Assembly: GCA_036444495.1 (NCBI GenBank)
Contig: JAZGBC010000146.1
Location: forward strand, 1 to 15,500
Direction of reading: 5' to 3'
Origin: JAZGBC01 sp036444495
GTDB taxonomy: Bacteria; Pseudomonadota; Alphaproteobacteria; Kiloniellales; J153
Length of the DNA: 15,500 nt
Shown: piece after piece, positions 6,637-14,994 of the stretch
How positions within the stretch are numbered: position 1 is the stretch's first letter
How the letters are laid out: every line of letters begins with the position of its first letter
Position numbers and translations under genes: made by a program
The notes under the pieces: model-generated
Seen by the model: the letters and a program-made list of their open reading frames with translations, nothing else
Told to the model about the DNA's origin: nothing
Database searches by the model: none

Positions 6637-7698
6637 ATGTCCGCGCGAATCCGCTTTTTGACCGGCTTTATCCATGGAATCCGCATTCATGGAATCCGCC
6701 GGACGGCCCGGGGCGCCAGCTTGGCCGTGGCGGCTATTGTCCTGGTGTTGGGTCTGCAGGCAGGGCCTGCCTCGGCCCAGGACGCCGATATTCAGAGCCT
6801 GGTGAACCAGATCGAGCGGCTGCAGCGCGAGCTGAGTACTCTGCAGCGCCAGGTCTACCGGGGGCAGACGCCACCGGCCCCGGCCGCCGGCGCCTCCGCC
6901 GAGGCCGGCGGACTCTCCACCACGTCGGCGGCACGGATCGATCTGCGCCTGTCGCAGTTCGAATCGGAACTCCGTTCGCTCACCGGCCAGGTCGAGGAGG
7001 TCACGTTCCGCCACAGCCAGTTGCGCGAGCGCCTCGAACGCCTGGCCGCGGACATGGACCTCCGGCTGCAACGCCTGGAGCAGGGCGCCCCGCCGGTGGT
7101 GGCTGGTCAGGGCGCGGCTGGCGGGCAACTCGCGGCGACCCCCGGAGCAAGGTCTTTCGATACGGAACCGAAGGTGATCGGCACGATCGACCCGAACCAG
7201 CTTCAGGCCCTTCAGACCCAAGGGGTCGAGCAGGCCTCGCCCGGCGCACAGGCTGGGCAGCTTGGCGCCGCGGCCCAGCAGACCGCGAGCCTCGCTTATC
7301 CCCTGCAGGGAGATTCGCCGCAGGAACGGTATCAGCACGCCTTTGGATTGCTCAGCCAGGCCAATTACGGCGAGGCGGAGCTGGCGCTGCGCGCCTTCTT
7401 GGGGCAGCACCCGAAGGACCCGCTGGCAGGCAACGCCAAGTACTGGCTCGGCGAGACCTATTATGTGCGCCAGGACTACCAACAGGCGGCGGTTACCTTC
7501 GCCGAGGCCTATCAGGAGTATCCGGACAACACGAAGGCGCCGGATAATCTGCTGAAGCTCGGCATGTCGCTGGCCGCGCTGGGCAACAAGTCGGACGCTT
7601 GCGGCACCTATATCGAGCTGCTTCGGCGCTATCCCGATGCCGCCGCCACCGTGATGCAGCGTGCGAAGCAGGAGCGGCAACGCCTGACCTGTCCGTGA
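6637..7698 (+). CDS. cpoB: Cell-division coordinator CpoB / YbgF, TPR protein of the Tol-Pal system
   Basis: The 353-residue periplasmic protein coordinates Tol-Pal-driven outer-membrane constriction with septal peptidoglycan synthesis in E. coli. A signal peptide has its hydrophobic core at about 29-42 and the likely cleavage site ASA47|Q48. Mature residues about 50-74 form a heptad-rich coil, the YbgF trimerisation segment. A second coiled stretch spans about 100-149, followed by a Gln/Ala/Gly-rich linker. Three TPR-like units occupy about 228-262, 264-298 and 301-335. The ATG at 6637 has GGAGGT (6625-6630) six bases upstream. The n-region is long (about 28 residues) and contains an exact peptide duplication IHGIR-IHGIR (12-21), encoded by a 15-bp tandem repeat. 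tilS overlaps the stop codon. Confidence 0.94.
   Translation: MSARIRFLTGFIHGIRIHGIRRTARGASLAVAAIVLVLGLQAGPASAQDADIQSLVNQIERLQRELSTLQRQVYRGQTPPAPAAGASAEAGGLSTTSAARIDLRLSQFESELRSLTGQVEEVTFRHSQLRERLERLAADMDLRLQRLEQGAPPVVAGQGAAGGQLAATPGARSFDTEPKVIGTIDPNQLQALQTQGVEQASPGAQAGQLGAAAQQTASLAYPLQGDSPQERYQHAFGLLSQANYGEAELALRAFLGQHPKDPLAGNAKYWLGETYYVRQDYQQAAVTFAEAYQEYPDNTKAPDNLLKLGMSLAALGNKSDACGTYIELLRRYPDAAATVMQRAKQERQRLTCP
6670..6699 (+). repeat. 15-bp in-frame tandem duplication in the cpoB signal-peptide region
   Basis: Two adjacent 15-bp units (6670-6684 and 6685-6699) differ at one base, C versus T at the third position of the first codon. Both encode IHGIR. The duplication lengthens the basic n-region before the signal-peptide core and leaves the reading frame intact. 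It looks like a recent slippage or tandem duplication event. Confidence 0.85.
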
Positions 7699-9065
7699 AG
7701 CGGCCGGGACAAGGGGCGGTTCTCGCATCCGCCGCTGATGGTGATGCAAAACCCCTCGGCCGATCGGAATTCTCTGAACTCATGAAACGCCTCGGGCCGT
7801 TCGAGCCCGCGCCCCGGCTCGCCGTGGCCGTCTCGGGCGGGGCCGACAGTCTGGCGCTTGCCGTGCTCGCGGCGGCCTGGGCACGGCCGCGCGGCGGCTC
7901 GGTGACGGCGCTGACCGTGGACCACGGCCTGCGTCCCGAGGCCGCGGCCGAGGCGCGCTACGTGCGCCGCACCCTGGCGCCTCTCGGCATCGGGCAGCGG
8001 ACCCTGCGTTGGCATGGTCCCAAGCCGGGCAGCAACATCCAGGCGACCGCGCGCCGGGCCCGCTACGAGCTCTTGAACGGCTGGTGCGAGAGCCACGGCG
8101 TGCTGCATCTGTTGCTGGCCCATAATTTGGGGGATCAGGCGGAAACCCTGCTGCTGCGCCTGGGGCGGGGCAGTGGGCTGGACGGGCTCGCCGCCATGGC
8201 GGCGCTCTCGGAAACACCGGGGCTCAGGCTGCTGCGGCCGCTGCTCGGGGTGCCGAAGGATCGGCTGAAGGCCACGCTGTCCAGGCGGCGCATCGCCTGG
8301 GTCGAGGATCCGAGTAACCTGGATTTGGCGTTCGGCCGGGTAAAGATCCGTGCCCTCCTGCCAGCCTTGGCGGCCGAGGGCCTGACGCCGGCGCGCCTGG
8401 CCGCCACGGCGGGCGCCCTGGGCCGGGCGCGGAATGCCCTGGATCAGGAAGTGGCCCGCCTCTTGGTTCGAACGGCCATCGTCCATCCGGCCGGCTTTAC
8501 CAGCCTCGACCCGGCGGCGCTGACCGCGGCGCCCGAGGAGACGGGCCTGCGCGCCCTGGCCCGGCTGCTCGTGACCATGGGGGGGCTGGATTATGCCCCG
8601 CGGCTCGAGCGCCTGGAGCGCCTCTACGGACGCATCCGGGCCGGTCTCGGCCGGGGTGCAACGCTGGGCGGCTGCCGGATCATCCCGCGGCGCGGCCGCC
8701 TGCTCGTGGTCCGCGAGGCGGCCCGGGCCGCGGACTGCGCGCTGCGCGCCGGCGCGCGGGTTCATTGGGACGGGCGATTCGAGATCGCGGTCCGGCCCGG
8801 GGCCCGGACCCGGCGCGGGACCCTGGTCCTGGGCGCCCTGGGCCAGGCGGGCTGGGCCGAGCTGATTGGGGCCTATCCGGAGGGCCGCGGCAGCCCGATT
8901 CCCCTTCCGGCGCGCTATGCGCTACCGGCCCTGCGCGATTCACGTGGCTTGGTTGCAGTGCCGCATTTGGGCTATACGCGGCGGGGGACAGCCGGCGGGG
9001 CCTTGAAATACTGCCGATTCGCCCCGAAATCAGGGCTTGCGAGCGTGCCCTTTACAGTTGCTTAG
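7695..9065 (+). CDS. tilS: tRNA(Ile)-lysidine synthetase TilS
   Basis: TilS attaches lysine to C34 of the tRNA-Ile that reads AUA, using ATP, and is usually essential. The product is 456 residues from the GTG at 7695. The N-terminal PP-loop SGGADS is at about 47-52, followed by TVDHGLRPEA. AHNLGDQAETLLLRLGRGSG forms the second conserved block, and VEDPSNLDLAFGRVKIR the third. C-terminal TilS domains follow. I prefer GTG 7695, which overlaps the cpoB stop as GTGA, because the residues before the ATG at 7782 (SEFSELMKRLGPFEPAP) look like conserved family sequence. No clear ribosome-binding site precedes either start. The frame stays open upstream inside cpoB, but that part is shadow. In the second block the usual paired aspartates (HHxDDQxET) read HNLGDQAET, so one acidic residue is missing. 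Confidence 0.92.
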   Translation: MKRPGQGAVLASAADGDAKPLGRSEFSELMKRLGPFEPAPRLAVAVSGGADSLALAVLAAAWARPRGGSVTALTVDHGLRPEAAAEARYVRRTLAPLGIGQRTLRWHGPKPGSNIQATARRARYELLNGWCESHGVLHLLLAHNLGDQAETLLLRLGRGSGLDGLAAMAALSETPGLRLLRPLLGVPKDRLKATLSRRRIAWVEDPSNLDLAFGRVKIRALLPALAAEGLTPARLAATAGALGRARNALDQEVARLLVRTAIVHPAGFTSLDPAALTAAPEETGLRALARLLVTMGGLDYAPRLERLERLYGRIRAGLGRGATLGGCRIIPRRGRLLVVREAARAADCALRAGARVHWDGRFEIAVRPGARTRRGTLVLGALGQAGWAELIGAYPEGRGSPIPLPARYALPALRDSRGLVAVPHLGYTRRGTAGGALKYCRFAPKSGLASVPFTVA

Positions 9066-9085
9066 CGCGATTCGCGCATTATCTT
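9051..9085 (+). promoter_or_regulatory. Candidate ftsH promoter with palindrome in the spacer
   Basis: TTGCTT (9058-9063) and TATCTT (9080-9085), 16 bases apart, form a weak sigma-70-like pair. Read instead as GTTG (9057-9060) and CATTAT (9077-9082), the elements resemble alphaproteobacterial heat-shock promoters. That would fit ftsH, which is heat-induced in E. coli. The spacer is filled by GCGCGA-T-TCGCGC (9065-9077), a perfect palindrome with a one-base centre, beginning at the last base of the tilS stop. All readings are inference from pattern. Confidence 0.3.
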
Positions 9086-9165
9086 AATAGGGGTAGCTGT
9101 CCGGGCAGATTCGATAGGCCCTCGGACGGGCCGTCCCGGAGGCGAAGCAAGGAAGGGGTCCAAAG

Positions 9166-11086
<1,921 letters not shown>

Positions 11087-11091
<5 letters not shown>

Positions 11092-11163
11092 TGTCCTGCC
11101 TCTGAAGTTCATTTTATGAACTTCAGAGATAAGCAGGCCACTAACTATTTGAATCACACTAGC
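11087..11163. repeat. Nested palindromic element at the ftsH stop (MITE-like)
   Basis: The outer ends GCTAGTGT (11087-11094) and ACACTAGC (11156-11163) are perfect inverted repeats. Inside them, AGTGtCCTGC (11090-11099) pairs with GCAGGcCACT (11133-11142) with one mismatch. CTCTGAAGTTCAT (11100-11112) then pairs perfectly with ATGAACTTCAGAG (11116-11128) around a TTT loop. TA dinucleotides stand at both outer ends (11089-11090 and 11160-11161) and also at 11142-11143, fitting TA-targeting transposons of the IS630/Tc1-mariner group. The region is much more AT-rich than its surroundings and has no coding capacity. The first three bases after GGC form the ftsH stop TAG. A MITE or IS-end relic is the preferred reading. 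A very strong mRNA hairpin is the structural consequence. Confidence 0.65.
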
Positions 11164-11189
11164 GCGGGTAGACTATTCGGTGCGTCGGA

Positions 11190-11217
11190 CAAAGCCCCGC
11201 TTTACCGCGGGGCTTTG
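11190..11217. terminator. GC-rich hairpin terminator between ftsH and folP
   Basis: CAAAGCCCCGC (11190-11200) pairs perfectly with GCGGGGCTTTG (11207-11217), an 11-bp stem with a six-base TTTACC loop. The A-rich 5' side and T-rich 3' side of the stem give the symmetric form typical of bidirectional intrinsic terminators, although the T-run is only three bases. It is the most likely end of the transcript carrying ftsH. A possible -10 box, TATACT (11222-11227), follows immediately and may start the folP transcript. Confidence 0.65.
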
Positions 11218-11246
11218 CGTATATACTGGTGCGCGGGTGAGGGACC

Positions 11247-12335
11247 ATGACCGCCAAGCTCACATTGCGACCCGTCGGCATCAGCCGCACCGCCCCGGCC
11301 GCGGGCGGCCTGCCGCTCGCCGGGGGACCGCGCGGTTTCGTCGCTTGCGAAGCGGTGTTCCGCGAGGATGCGCGGGAGATCGCCCGCGAGGTCGTGGCGC
11401 TGGACGAGGTCGGCGAGTGGGTCGCGCGCTTCGGCCCGGAGGCGGTTGACGAGGCCGAGGATATACTCGATCGCTTGAGCGCGCCGCGCGTCCCTTTCGC
11501 GGGCCTCGATGTCTGGCGGGTCCATCTCATGGGGGTGATCAACGTCACCCCCGACAGCTTCTCCGACGGCGGCGACCGCTTCGATGTGGGGCAAGCCGTG
11601 GCCGCCGGGCTGGCGATGCGCGAGGCCGGCGCCGCCATTCTGGACGTGGGCGGGGAATCGACCCGGCCCAGGTCGGAGCCGGTGAGCGCGGAGGAAGAAG
11701 CCCGCCGCGTGGTGCCCGTGGTGCGGGCCCTGGCCGAGGCCGGCGCGCTGGTCTCGATCGACACCCGCCGCGCCCGCGTCATGGGCGAGGCGCTCGAAGC
11801 CGGGGCCAGGATCATCGACGACGTGACCGCGCTCACCGGCGATCTGCGGGCCCTGGCGCTGGTGGCGGAGACGGAGACACCCGTCGTGCTCATGCACATG
11901 CAGGGCGAGCCGGGCTCCATGCAGGACGACCCCAGGTACGAGGACGCACCGCTCGACGTGTATGACTTTCTGGCCGGGCGGGTGGCCGCCTGCGAGGCCG
12001 CCGGCATTCCGCGCGCGCGCATCGCGGTCGATCCGGGCATCGGTTTCGGCAAGACCGTGGACCACAACCTCAAGATACTGGATCAGATGGCGCTCTATCA
12101 GGGTCTGGGCTGTCCGGTACTTCTGGGGGTGAGCCGAAAGAGCTTTATCGGCCGCCTGTCCCACGGCGAGCCGCCCAAGGCGCGCCTGCCCGGCTCGTTG
12201 GCGGCGGCGCTCTGCGGCTTGGAGCGCGGCGTGCAGATCCTGCGCGTCCACGACGTGGCCGAAACGTTCCAGGCGCTCGCGGTCTGGCGCGCGATCAACT
12301 CGGCCGACCCGGTGGAGGTCGTGGCCACGGCCTGA
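11247..12335 (+). CDS. folP: Dihydropteroate synthase FolP with N-terminal extension
   Basis: The 362-residue enzyme condenses 4-aminobenzoate with dihydropterin pyrophosphate to make dihydropteroate, the folate step blocked by sulphonamides. The TIM-barrel begins at about 93, with MGVINVTPDSFSDGG (95-109), GGESTRP (135-141), SIDT (170-173), IDDV (190-193), HMQG (217-220), DPGIGFGK (262-269), GVSRKSFIG (294-302) and RVHDV (333-337). All are classic pterin and phosphate-binding positions. E. coli FolP is about 282 residues. The additional ~92 residues here (LRPVGISRTAPAAGG...) are a separate small segment of a kind I recall in other alphaproteobacterial FolP proteins. The ATG at 11247 has GTGAGG at about 11237-11242. 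ftsH-folP-glmM is a widely conserved order. Confidence 0.95.
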   Translation: MTAKLTLRPVGISRTAPAAGGLPLAGGPRGFVACEAVFREDAREIAREVVALDEVGEWVARFGPEAVDEAEDILDRLSAPRVPFAGLDVWRVHLMGVINVTPDSFSDGGDRFDVGQAVAAGLAMREAGAAILDVGGESTRPRSEPVSAEEEARRVVPVVRALAEAGALVSIDTRRARVMGEALEAGARIIDDVTALTGDLRALALVAETETPVVLMHMQGEPGSMQDDPRYEDAPLDVYDFLAGRVAACEAAGIPRARIAVDPGIGFGKTVDHNLKILDQMALYQGLGCPVLLGVSRKSFIGRLSHGEPPKARLPGSLAAALCGLERGVQILRVHDVAETFQALAVWRAINSADPVEVVATA

Positions 12336-12358
12336 CCCGCGCCCCGGTATTGAGGCCT

Positions 12359-12387
12359 GTGAAAGGGGCGCTCGATTCTGTTATAAA
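12359..12387 (+). promoter_or_regulatory. Candidate sigma-70-type promoter for glmM
   Basis: GTGAAA (12359-12364) and TATAAA (12382-12387) are separated by 17 bases, with four of six and five of six matches to the -35 and -10 consensus. They lie in the 98-base gap between folP and glmM, 46 bases before the start codon, in a locally AT-rich spot. This would allow glmM to be transcribed separately from folP. It is assigned by pattern only. Confidence 0.4.
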
Positions 12388-12433
12388 ACGCCGGGCAGGG
12401 CCTTGACCGGCGGACAAAGAGGAACCGGCCAGC

Positions 12434-13777
12434 ATGCGCAAACTCTTCGGCACCGATGGAATCCGCGGCACGGCCAACAGCGAGCCGGTCACGGCGGAGA
12501 CCGCGCTCGCCGTCGCCAAGGCCGCCGGCCTCGAGTTCCAGCGCGGCGACCACCGCCACCTCGTGGTGATCGGCAAGGACACGCGGCTTTCCGGCTACCT
12601 GCTGGAGCCGGCGCTAACCGCGGGGTTCATCTCGGTCGGCATGGACGTGGTTTTGCTCGGTCCCCTGCCCACCCCGGCGGTCGCCATGCTGACCCGCTCG
12701 CTGCGCGCCGACCTGGGCGTGGTCATTTCCGCTTCGCACAACCCCTATCAGGACAACGGCATCAAGCTCTTCGGTCCCGACGGCTACAAGCTCTCCGACG
12801 AGGTGGAGCAAGCCATCGAGGAGCGCATCGGCAACGGCATCGAAGCCGGTCTGGCGCCTCCGGAGCGGCTGGGCCAGGCCCAGCGCCTGGACGATGCGCT
12901 TGGGCGCTATGTCGAGTTCGTGAAAAGCAGCTTTCCCCGCGGCCTGCGCCTGGATGGCCTGAAGATCGTCGTCGACTGCGCCAACGGTGCGGCCTACAAG
13001 GTGGCGCCGCTCGTGTTCTACGAGCTGGGCGCCGAGGTCGTGCCCATCGCCGTGGAGCCGGACGGCTTCAACATCAACCGCGACTGTGGAGCGACCTCGC
13101 CCGGCATCATTCAGGAGGCCGTGGTGGCCCACGGCGCGGATATCGGCGTCACGCTGGACGGCGATGCGGACCGCATGCTGCTGGCCGACGAGCGGGGCCG
13201 GCTGGTCGACGGCGACCAGGTGCTCGGGCTTGTCGCGCGCTCCTGGCAGGAGGCGGGGACCTTGCGCGGCGGTGGGGTGGTCGGGACCGTCATGTCCAAT
13301 CTGGGGCTGGAGCGCTACCTGAACGGCCTCGGGCTGGACCTCGTGCGCACGCCGGTCGGCGACCGCTACGTGGTCGAGTGCATGCGCGAGAAGGGCTACA
13401 ACGTGGGCGGCGAGCAATCCGGCCACGTCGTGCTCAGCGACTACACCACGACCGGCGACGGCCTGATCGCGGCGCTCCAGGTGCTCGCGGTGCTGATGCG
13501 CAGCGACGGCCGGGCGAGCGAGGTCACCCGGGTATTCGAGCCCCTGCCGCAAATTCTCAAGAACGTGCGGCTGAACGGCGCCGCGCCGCTGGAACGGGCC
13601 GAGGTGCGCAAGGCCATCGAGGAGGCCGAGCGCGCGCTCGGCAGCCGGGGCCGCGTCCTGGTGCGCGAGTCGGGCACCGAGCCGCTGGTGCGCGTCATGG
13701 GCGAGGGTGAGGACGAGAAGGCGGTCGGCGAGGCCGTCGAGGCGATCGCCCGCGCCGTCGCCGACGTGGCCGGCTGA
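12434..13777 (+). CDS. glmM: Phosphoglucosamine mutase GlmM
   Basis: The 447-residue enzyme interconverts glucosamine-6-phosphate and glucosamine-1-phosphate, feeding UDP-GlcNAc for peptidoglycan and lipopolysaccharide. The N-terminus KLFGTDGIRG is diagnostic. The phosphoserine loop ISASHNP (98-104) has S101 as the likely phosphorylated residue. The metal site is DGDADR (242-247), the sugar-binding loop GEQSGH (326-331) and the phosphate-binding loop RESGTEPLVR (411-420). Length matches the family (E. coli 445). The ATG at 12434 has AGAGGA about 11 bases upstream. It follows folP as in many proteobacteria and is followed by thiD after 18 bases. Confidence 0.98.
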   Translation: MRKLFGTDGIRGTANSEPVTAETALAVAKAAGLEFQRGDHRHLVVIGKDTRLSGYLLEPALTAGFISVGMDVVLLGPLPTPAVAMLTRSLRADLGVVISASHNPYQDNGIKLFGPDGYKLSDEVEQAIEERIGNGIEAGLAPPERLGQAQRLDDALGRYVEFVKSSFPRGLRLDGLKIVVDCANGAAYKVAPLVFYELGAEVVPIAVEPDGFNINRDCGATSPGIIQEAVVAHGADIGVTLDGDADRMLLADERGRLVDGDQVLGLVARSWQEAGTLRGGGVVGTVMSNLGLERYLNGLGLDLVRTPVGDRYVVECMREKGYNVGGEQSGHVVLSDYTTTGDGLIAALQVLAVLMRSDGRASEVTRVFEPLPQILKNVRLNGAAPLERAEVRKAIEEAERALGSRGRVLVRESGTEPLVRVMGEGEDEKAVGEAVEAIARAVADVAG

Positions 13778-13795
13778 AATCTTTGCGATAGTTTC

Positions 13796-14611
13796 ATGAC
13801 CGCACGCGTGCTGATCGTGGCCGGGTCCGACTCGGGCGGCGGCGCGGGCATCCAGGCGGACATCAAGACCGTGACCGCGCTGGGCGGCTACGCCATGACC
13901 GCGGTGACCGCGCTCACCGCACAGAATACCGAGGGTGTCCACGGCGTGGTGGGAGTCGCGCCCGATTTTATCCAACAACAGATGCGCGTCGTGCTCGACG
14001 ATATCGGGGCCGATGCCATCAAGACCGGCATGCTGCACACCGCGGAGGTGATCGAGGCGGTCTGCGAGGTGTTGGGCTCGCTCGATCCCGCGATCCCGCT
14101 GGTTGCCGATCCGGTCATGGTGGCGCAGAGCGGGGACTCCCTGCTGGAGGCCGATGCGGTGGCGATGCTCATCCGGCGCCTGGCGCCGCGGGCTACCGTG
14201 CTGACCCCGAACGTGCCCGAGGCCGAGCGCTTGGCGGGACAGAAAATCCGCGACGTGGCGGCCATGACCGAGGCCGCCGGGGCGCTCCTCGACCTCGGTC
14301 CCTCGGCGGTCCTGCTCAAGGGCGGTCATTTGGGCGGGGAGATCGTGACCGACGTGCTCGCAACGCACGAGGGCATCGAGCGCTTCGAGAGCCCGCGTCT
14401 CGACACGCGCCACACACACGGCACCGGCTGTACGCTGGCCTCGGCCATCGCAACGGGGCTGGCCCAGAGGATGAGCTTGCGCGCTGCGGTGATCCGCGCC
14501 AGGGCCTATCTGCAGGAGGCGCTGCGCAGCGCGCCGGGCCTGGGCAAGGGCCACGGCCCGGTCAACCACGGGCACACGGTCAAGCCGTTTGATGGGGGCT
14601 CCTTGGCATAA
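13796..14611 (+). CDS. thiD: Hydroxymethylpyrimidine/phosphomethylpyrimidine kinase ThiD
   Basis: The 271-residue ribokinase-fold enzyme phosphorylates hydroxymethylpyrimidine twice to supply the pyrimidine half of thiamine. Visible motifs are the substrate-binding N-terminus GSDSGGGAGIQADIK (10-24), LTAQNT (40-45), KTGML (76-80), ADPVM (104-108), TPNVPEAERL (137-146), LLKGGH (173-178) and the anion-hole motif GTGCT (209-213), typical of ThiD. Length is normal (E. coli 266), and no ThiE or ThiM domain is fused. The ATG at 13796 follows glmM by 18 bases without an obvious purine-rich ribosome-binding site, so it may depend on readthrough from glmM. Pyridoxal kinase PdxK is the main alternative, but the motifs fit ThiD better. 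Confidence 0.93.
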   Translation: MTARVLIVAGSDSGGGAGIQADIKTVTALGGYAMTAVTALTAQNTEGVHGVVGVAPDFIQQQMRVVLDDIGADAIKTGMLHTAEVIEAVCEVLGSLDPAIPLVADPVMVAQSGDSLLEADAVAMLIRRLAPRATVLTPNVPEAERLAGQKIRDVAAMTEAAGALLDLGPSAVLLKGGHLGGEIVTDVLATHEGIERFESPRLDTRHTHGTGCTLASAIATGLAQRMSLRAAVIRARAYLQEALRSAPGLGKGHGPVNHGHTVKPFDGGSLA

Positions 14612-14665
14612 GGCCGGGGACAATGCCGGCGGTACGAGAGGTGCAATCCGGAAGAGGAGGACAGG

Positions 14666-14953
14666 ATGGCAGGCTACATCATCGCCCGTATCGATGTGAC
14701 AGACCCGGCGCGTTACAAGAACTACACCGACGTCACACCGGGGCTGGTCGAGCAGTTCGGCGGCCGCTTCATCGTGCGCGGCGGCGAGACGGTGACTCTG
14801 GAAGGCCCGGAGGAAAGCGGCCGCCTCGTGGTGATCGAATTCGCCTCGCTGGATCGGGCCAAGGCCTTCTACCGGTCGCCGGAATACCAGGCCGCCAAGA
14901 GCCTGCGCGAGGGGGCGGCCAGCGCCCAGTTCATCGCCGTCGCGGGCGTCTAG
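14666..14953 (+). CDS. DUF1330 family small protein
   Basis: The 95-residue protein has the layout of DUF1330, a ferredoxin-like (dimeric alpha-beta barrel) family. It begins with YIIARIDVTDPARYKNYT, has a central GGRFIVRGGE strand pair and ends with FASLDRAKAFYRSPEYQAA, the family's most conserved segment. No biochemical function is established for DUF1330, so none is assigned. There is no signal peptide or membrane segment. The ATG at 14666 has a strong site, GGAAGAGGAGG, ending about six bases upstream. It lies 54 bases after thiD, with a short GCCGG/CCGGC stem (about 14613-14630) in the gap. The same direction as its neighbours and the short spacing allow co-transcription. Confidence 0.85.
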   Translation: MAGYIIARIDVTDPARYKNYTDVTPGLVEQFGGRFIVRGGETVTLEGPEESGRLVVIEFASLDRAKAFYRSPEYQAAKSLREGAASAQFIAVAGV

Positions 14954-14994
14954 GCGGCCCGCACGGCGCGCCGGAATGCCATAGGGAGACAAAG

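Noticed and set aside
7599..7694. Extended tilS start inside cpoB
   Set aside because: The added residues lie wholly within cpoB codons and do not resemble TilS. The GTG at 7695 overlaps the cpoB stop and is more plausible.
7771..7789. String resembling the palindrome arm (CTCTGAA followed by CATGAA) near the tilS ATG
   Set aside because: The match to the arm of the element at 11087-11163 needs a gap and lacks the second arm, so it is probably chance.
12403..13710. Open frame overlapping glmM in another + frame
   Set aside because: It is Arg/Gly/Ala-rich without motifs, while glmM in the neighbouring frame is complete.
12614..14992. Very long antisense open frame (792 codons) across glmM and thiD
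   Set aside because: It is a product of the high-GC codon pattern on the opposite strand. Its translation is rich in His, Arg, Asp and Gln without domain motifs, and the + strand genes have clear catalytic motifs throughout.
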